Assembly (NCBI GenBank): GCA_023974075.1
Contig: CM043791.1
Coordinates: 4,774,535 to 4,838,534, forward strand
Direction: 5' to 3'
Length of the DNA stretch: 64,000 bases
Source: Chaenocephalus aceratus
Taxonomy: Eukaryota > Chordata > Actinopteri > Perciformes > Channichthyidae
Position numbers and translations under genes: made by a program. Below the pieces are notes generated by a model that was not told the DNA's origin, did no database searches, and was given only the letters and a program-made list of their open reading frames with translations. Positions 61,013 to 64,000 of the stretch are shown here, piece after piece (the stretch's first letter is position 1; each line of letters begins with the position of its first letter).

Positions 61013-64000
61013 AGATGTAGAGGCAACAGAAGCTGGAGAATGTGCGTGTCTGCTGTTGATGCTCCATCTGCCCCAAAAACTCCCATGACTCATCCATTTG
61101 GCTCGTTGCCGCAGACCCCCCCCCCACCTCCCCCCCTAGCCCCAGTGCCATGGCTCTGACAACATAGCAACCCCTGATCCACAGCCTGACCCGATCCCAG
61201 CGTCTCAGGGAGGGAGAGGGGGAGCAGAGGAACGTTTCTGCACTATATTCAGGTCCCACATCTGGAGCGCATTAGAGACGTTGTAAAGGGACAGAACAGA
61301 CAGCCGGGTCCAGTCGTGTGGTCTCTCCGTTCCCTCTCCACCGCTCAGAGCATCCTCATATGTATTATTTGTATGATATATAATAGAACATTACAAACAA
61401 TCACATGACATATGACCACAGATATGACATGATTAGCTTCTCTGGGTTATTATGGGCTCGGCGTGTTTGTCTTTGTCAGCAGGACTCCGGTACCACTGGA
61501 CCGATTTCCATAAAACTTGGTATGTAGCTTTGGCTGAGGAAGAACCCATTCAAATCCACATTGCGAGATATGTGCTTCATTCGTGTGGTGCTGCAATAAG
61601 CAGAACTATTTGTTTGTGACCGGGAGGATTCACAGAACCAGCCATCAACGTGTTGTTTAGAAGCTCAGAGGTCATAAACTCCTCTCATAAAGCATCTGAA
61701 TGCAGTGTGTCCTTCGGAGAGTTGGTGTTCTAATACAAACGTGTTCCTGTATCCTGGATTTCATTTCATGACTGGCATTTTAAAAAGTGGCAAGTATAGT
61801 AAGTGATTATTGCTCACATTTTCCTTTCAGTAATCTGAATCATATATATCCCACTAGGTCTTGGGTTACACTGTAAACATGTTGAATGAATAAAACGGTG
61901 CTGAGCTAAGCAGGGATTGTGATACAAGAGGTAGTGCCACACACTTGAAGCGTTAAGTAAAACACCAACTGTATGCATTCAGCTTGTAGCTTCAAACATC
62001 CAAACGCTGGTATGACCTGGAGTTCTCTTTCCCTCCCTCCCTCCCTCCCTCCATCCATGCAACAAGCCACACTACTACACTTCCTTTCTATTCCTTCAAG
62101 TCTTCCTCCCCCCCTCCTCTTCTCTTCTCTTCACTCCCTCCTCTGGAAAAAGTTCCTCCTGATTTTTTAGCCTTAAAAGGGCAGAAGTAAACTGGATCCT
62201 GGCAGCCCTCCCATTCCCTGGGCTCTGGTTACAGGCGAGGGGGGGGGGGGGGGGGGAGAGGGCCGAGATAGAAAAGAGGAAATAAAGGCAGGGAAAAGTG
62301 CTGTGTGGGACATTTTTAAAGCCCACACTGAGGATGGGCTGGGGAAGGATCGTTTAGTGAGACATTTACAAAATGAAGTTTGAAGGGATAGGGAAAAATG
62401 AGAAGCATGAGGAAAAGCGGGAGCAGCTAGAGGGACGGGCTCGGACAGAGGATGGGGGGGTGGGCTCGGACAGAGGATGGGGGGGTGGGCTCGGACAGAG
62501 GCTGAGGGGGTGGGATCGGACAGAGGATGGGGGGGTGGGCTCGGACAGAGGATGGGGGGGTGGGCTCGGACAGAGGCTGAGGGGGTGAGAGGAGGACATC
62601 GCCGAACATGATGAATGAGGGGGGGTTAATAAATACCAGGCGGCTCTAACAAACTGTTGTGAGAGAACTACGATCAGCCGGAGAGCAGCGTCTGGTCTCA
62701 CGGTCACTCAAGAGTCCGTGGCCCGGTTTAGAGAGTAGAGACATGGTTCTGGTGTCATGACGGGTCTTTTTATAGGTAACAGCACTATTGAGATTGCAGG
62801 ATATGGCGTCACGGTAGTTTATGTGCAAAGGAGCGATTCACCTGAGTAAGGTAAAGAATATGTCTGCGTGTTCGGTGTGAACATGAGGCATGGGGTGCGG
62901 GGGCAAGTTTCCAGCTCTGATGTAATGCAATAGCCTGAATGCCACTGTACTGAATAGGAATGTGCACTGGGCTAATCCTCAGTATCCACTTGACCGGTCC
63001 CCTTTGCCTGTGCAGACAGGAAGTCATGCTAATGATAATGAGCTGGCAGGAAGTGATCCATTTTGACCTAACTGAAGCTAAACTCTGCCTTATCTCACTC
63101 CCTGGCAAACATTCCTCTGCCCTCACGCTCTCATTTCTTGCTCCTGAAGATTAATCTCGATGTTGTACGACATCGCTGACACACGCAGGCTCGCAGTAAA
63201 GAGACCATTTAGATTTTCCGATGCTTGTGAACAGAGGTCTTCATTACCTGAGCTGACTCTGCAGTTGTAGGAGTCTTGGGAGTTGCCTTAGTTATTGTTA
63301 CTGTAATTACTCAGGACACAGTTTTATACCTGTATTAAGTGACGTTGTGGCCCCCGGGGGCAGGGGGAACTAGCTGTAAAGATGGTTTTGACATATCATC
63401 ACCGTATAAAGTTAATATGGTGAAGCTTTCATGTGGAGTTGTGTTTACGGCTGCCTGATGATGCGAGTCCACCACTCACTCATTGTAACTCCATGTTGGT
63501 CTCCATTAGCTGCTAGAGCTACACTATTGGCGCATTTCCATTGCAGGGCCTCGCTCGGCTTAGTACAGTTAGGCCTTGTACCTGGCTCACTTTATGCTGC
63601 GTTTCCATTACAGTTTAGTAGCTGGGGCAGTAACTATAGTAACGCAGTGTAGGCGGAGCCGTGATGTCATCTTCAATGAGAACCACAGAAAAACAACACA
63701 GCCGTTAGCTGTTAGCCCTCAGAGCTCACAGCTCCTCATATCTGTTCAGAAACTAGACAAAAGTTAAACAAGTACAAACCACAGACTGCCTGTGTCATGG
63801 AGAATACAGTCGCTGGTTTATTTATGTCTGTAGGCCGTTGTTGTGAGTGTGGACGGTCGGAGCATATATAACGTTAGCTTAGCCAATCTCCATTCAGAAA
63901 ACACGCATTTTAAAAGGGTTTTTCGCCTGCCGTCTGTCTGCAGACTCGTCAAAGCATTAACTCATGGTTTTTACTAACCGGTATCAGTATGTTGTTACTT
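58633..64000. repeat. second copy of intron 1 segment (contig after the gap)
   Basis: Matches 39105-44418 end to end with offset 19528 at the start and 19582 at the window end. It includes the LINE remnant (58681-58734), LINE/SINE tail, GT runs, a 25-bp minisatellite with six units (62438-62587) and the start of MITE copy B (63529 on). It has no flna exon within the window. Confidence 0.97.

Noticed and set aside
62366..62707. Proline-rich frame with PPHPLSEPTP repeats
   Set aside because: Arises from the 25-bp minisatellite at 62438-62587; no homologous frame of that length in copy 1.
58633..64000. Real tandem segmental duplication
   Set aside because: Not excluded, but the start coincides exactly with a 100-N gap and differences are haplotype-like, so an assembly duplicate is simpler.

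Overview
The window is nuclear DNA of a bony fish, most likely a percomorph. The evidence is a vertebrate gene of many short GT-AG exons, very long GT/AC microsatellites, short inverted-repeat DNA transposons (several of hAT type), and LINE/SINE tails of the kind common in perch-like fishes. I see no bacterial, viral, plasmid or CRISPR content.

The minus strand carries one recognisable gene, filamin A (flna). It runs from exon 1 at about 51.6 kb to the stop codon at 2809-2811. Forty-eight coding exons can be placed by translation and splice sites. In order they encode an actin-binding domain (two calponin-homology domains, exons 1-4), filamin repeats 1-8 (exons 4-21), repeats 10-15 (exons 22-31), hinge 1 (exons 32-33), repeats 16-23 (exons 33-46), hinge 2 (exon 47) and the dimerising repeat 24 (exons 47-48). 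The sequence resembles vertebrate FLNA more than FLNB or FLNC, judged from remembered family sequences. Repeat 9 has no exon here, so the predicted chain is about 2,540 residues with 23 repeats. Exon 30 is a 24-bp in-frame microexon matching the alternative 8-residue segment of human FLNA.

Layout: 1-1.6 kb is downstream flank with an inverted-repeat element full of 57-bp tandem repeats. About 1.6-2.8 kb is the probable 3' UTR. From 2.8 to 38.3 kb lie exons 48 to 2, with transposons and microsatellites in the introns. Intron 1 occupies 38.3-51.2 kb. Exon 1, 5' UTR and promoter lie at 51.2-51.8 kb, with repeat-rich upstream flank to 58.5 kb. A 100-N assembly gap (58533-58632) is followed by 5.4 kb that is nearly identical to intron 1 (39105-44418). 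This is most simply an unmerged haplotype contig.

Single-base frameshifts in exons 1, 2, 4 and 5 look like uncorrected assembly errors in an otherwise intact gene. I found no previously undescribed biological system. The strongest leads are the missing repeat 9, the conserved microexon, dinucleotide repeats lying on splice sites, and the duplicated contig end.
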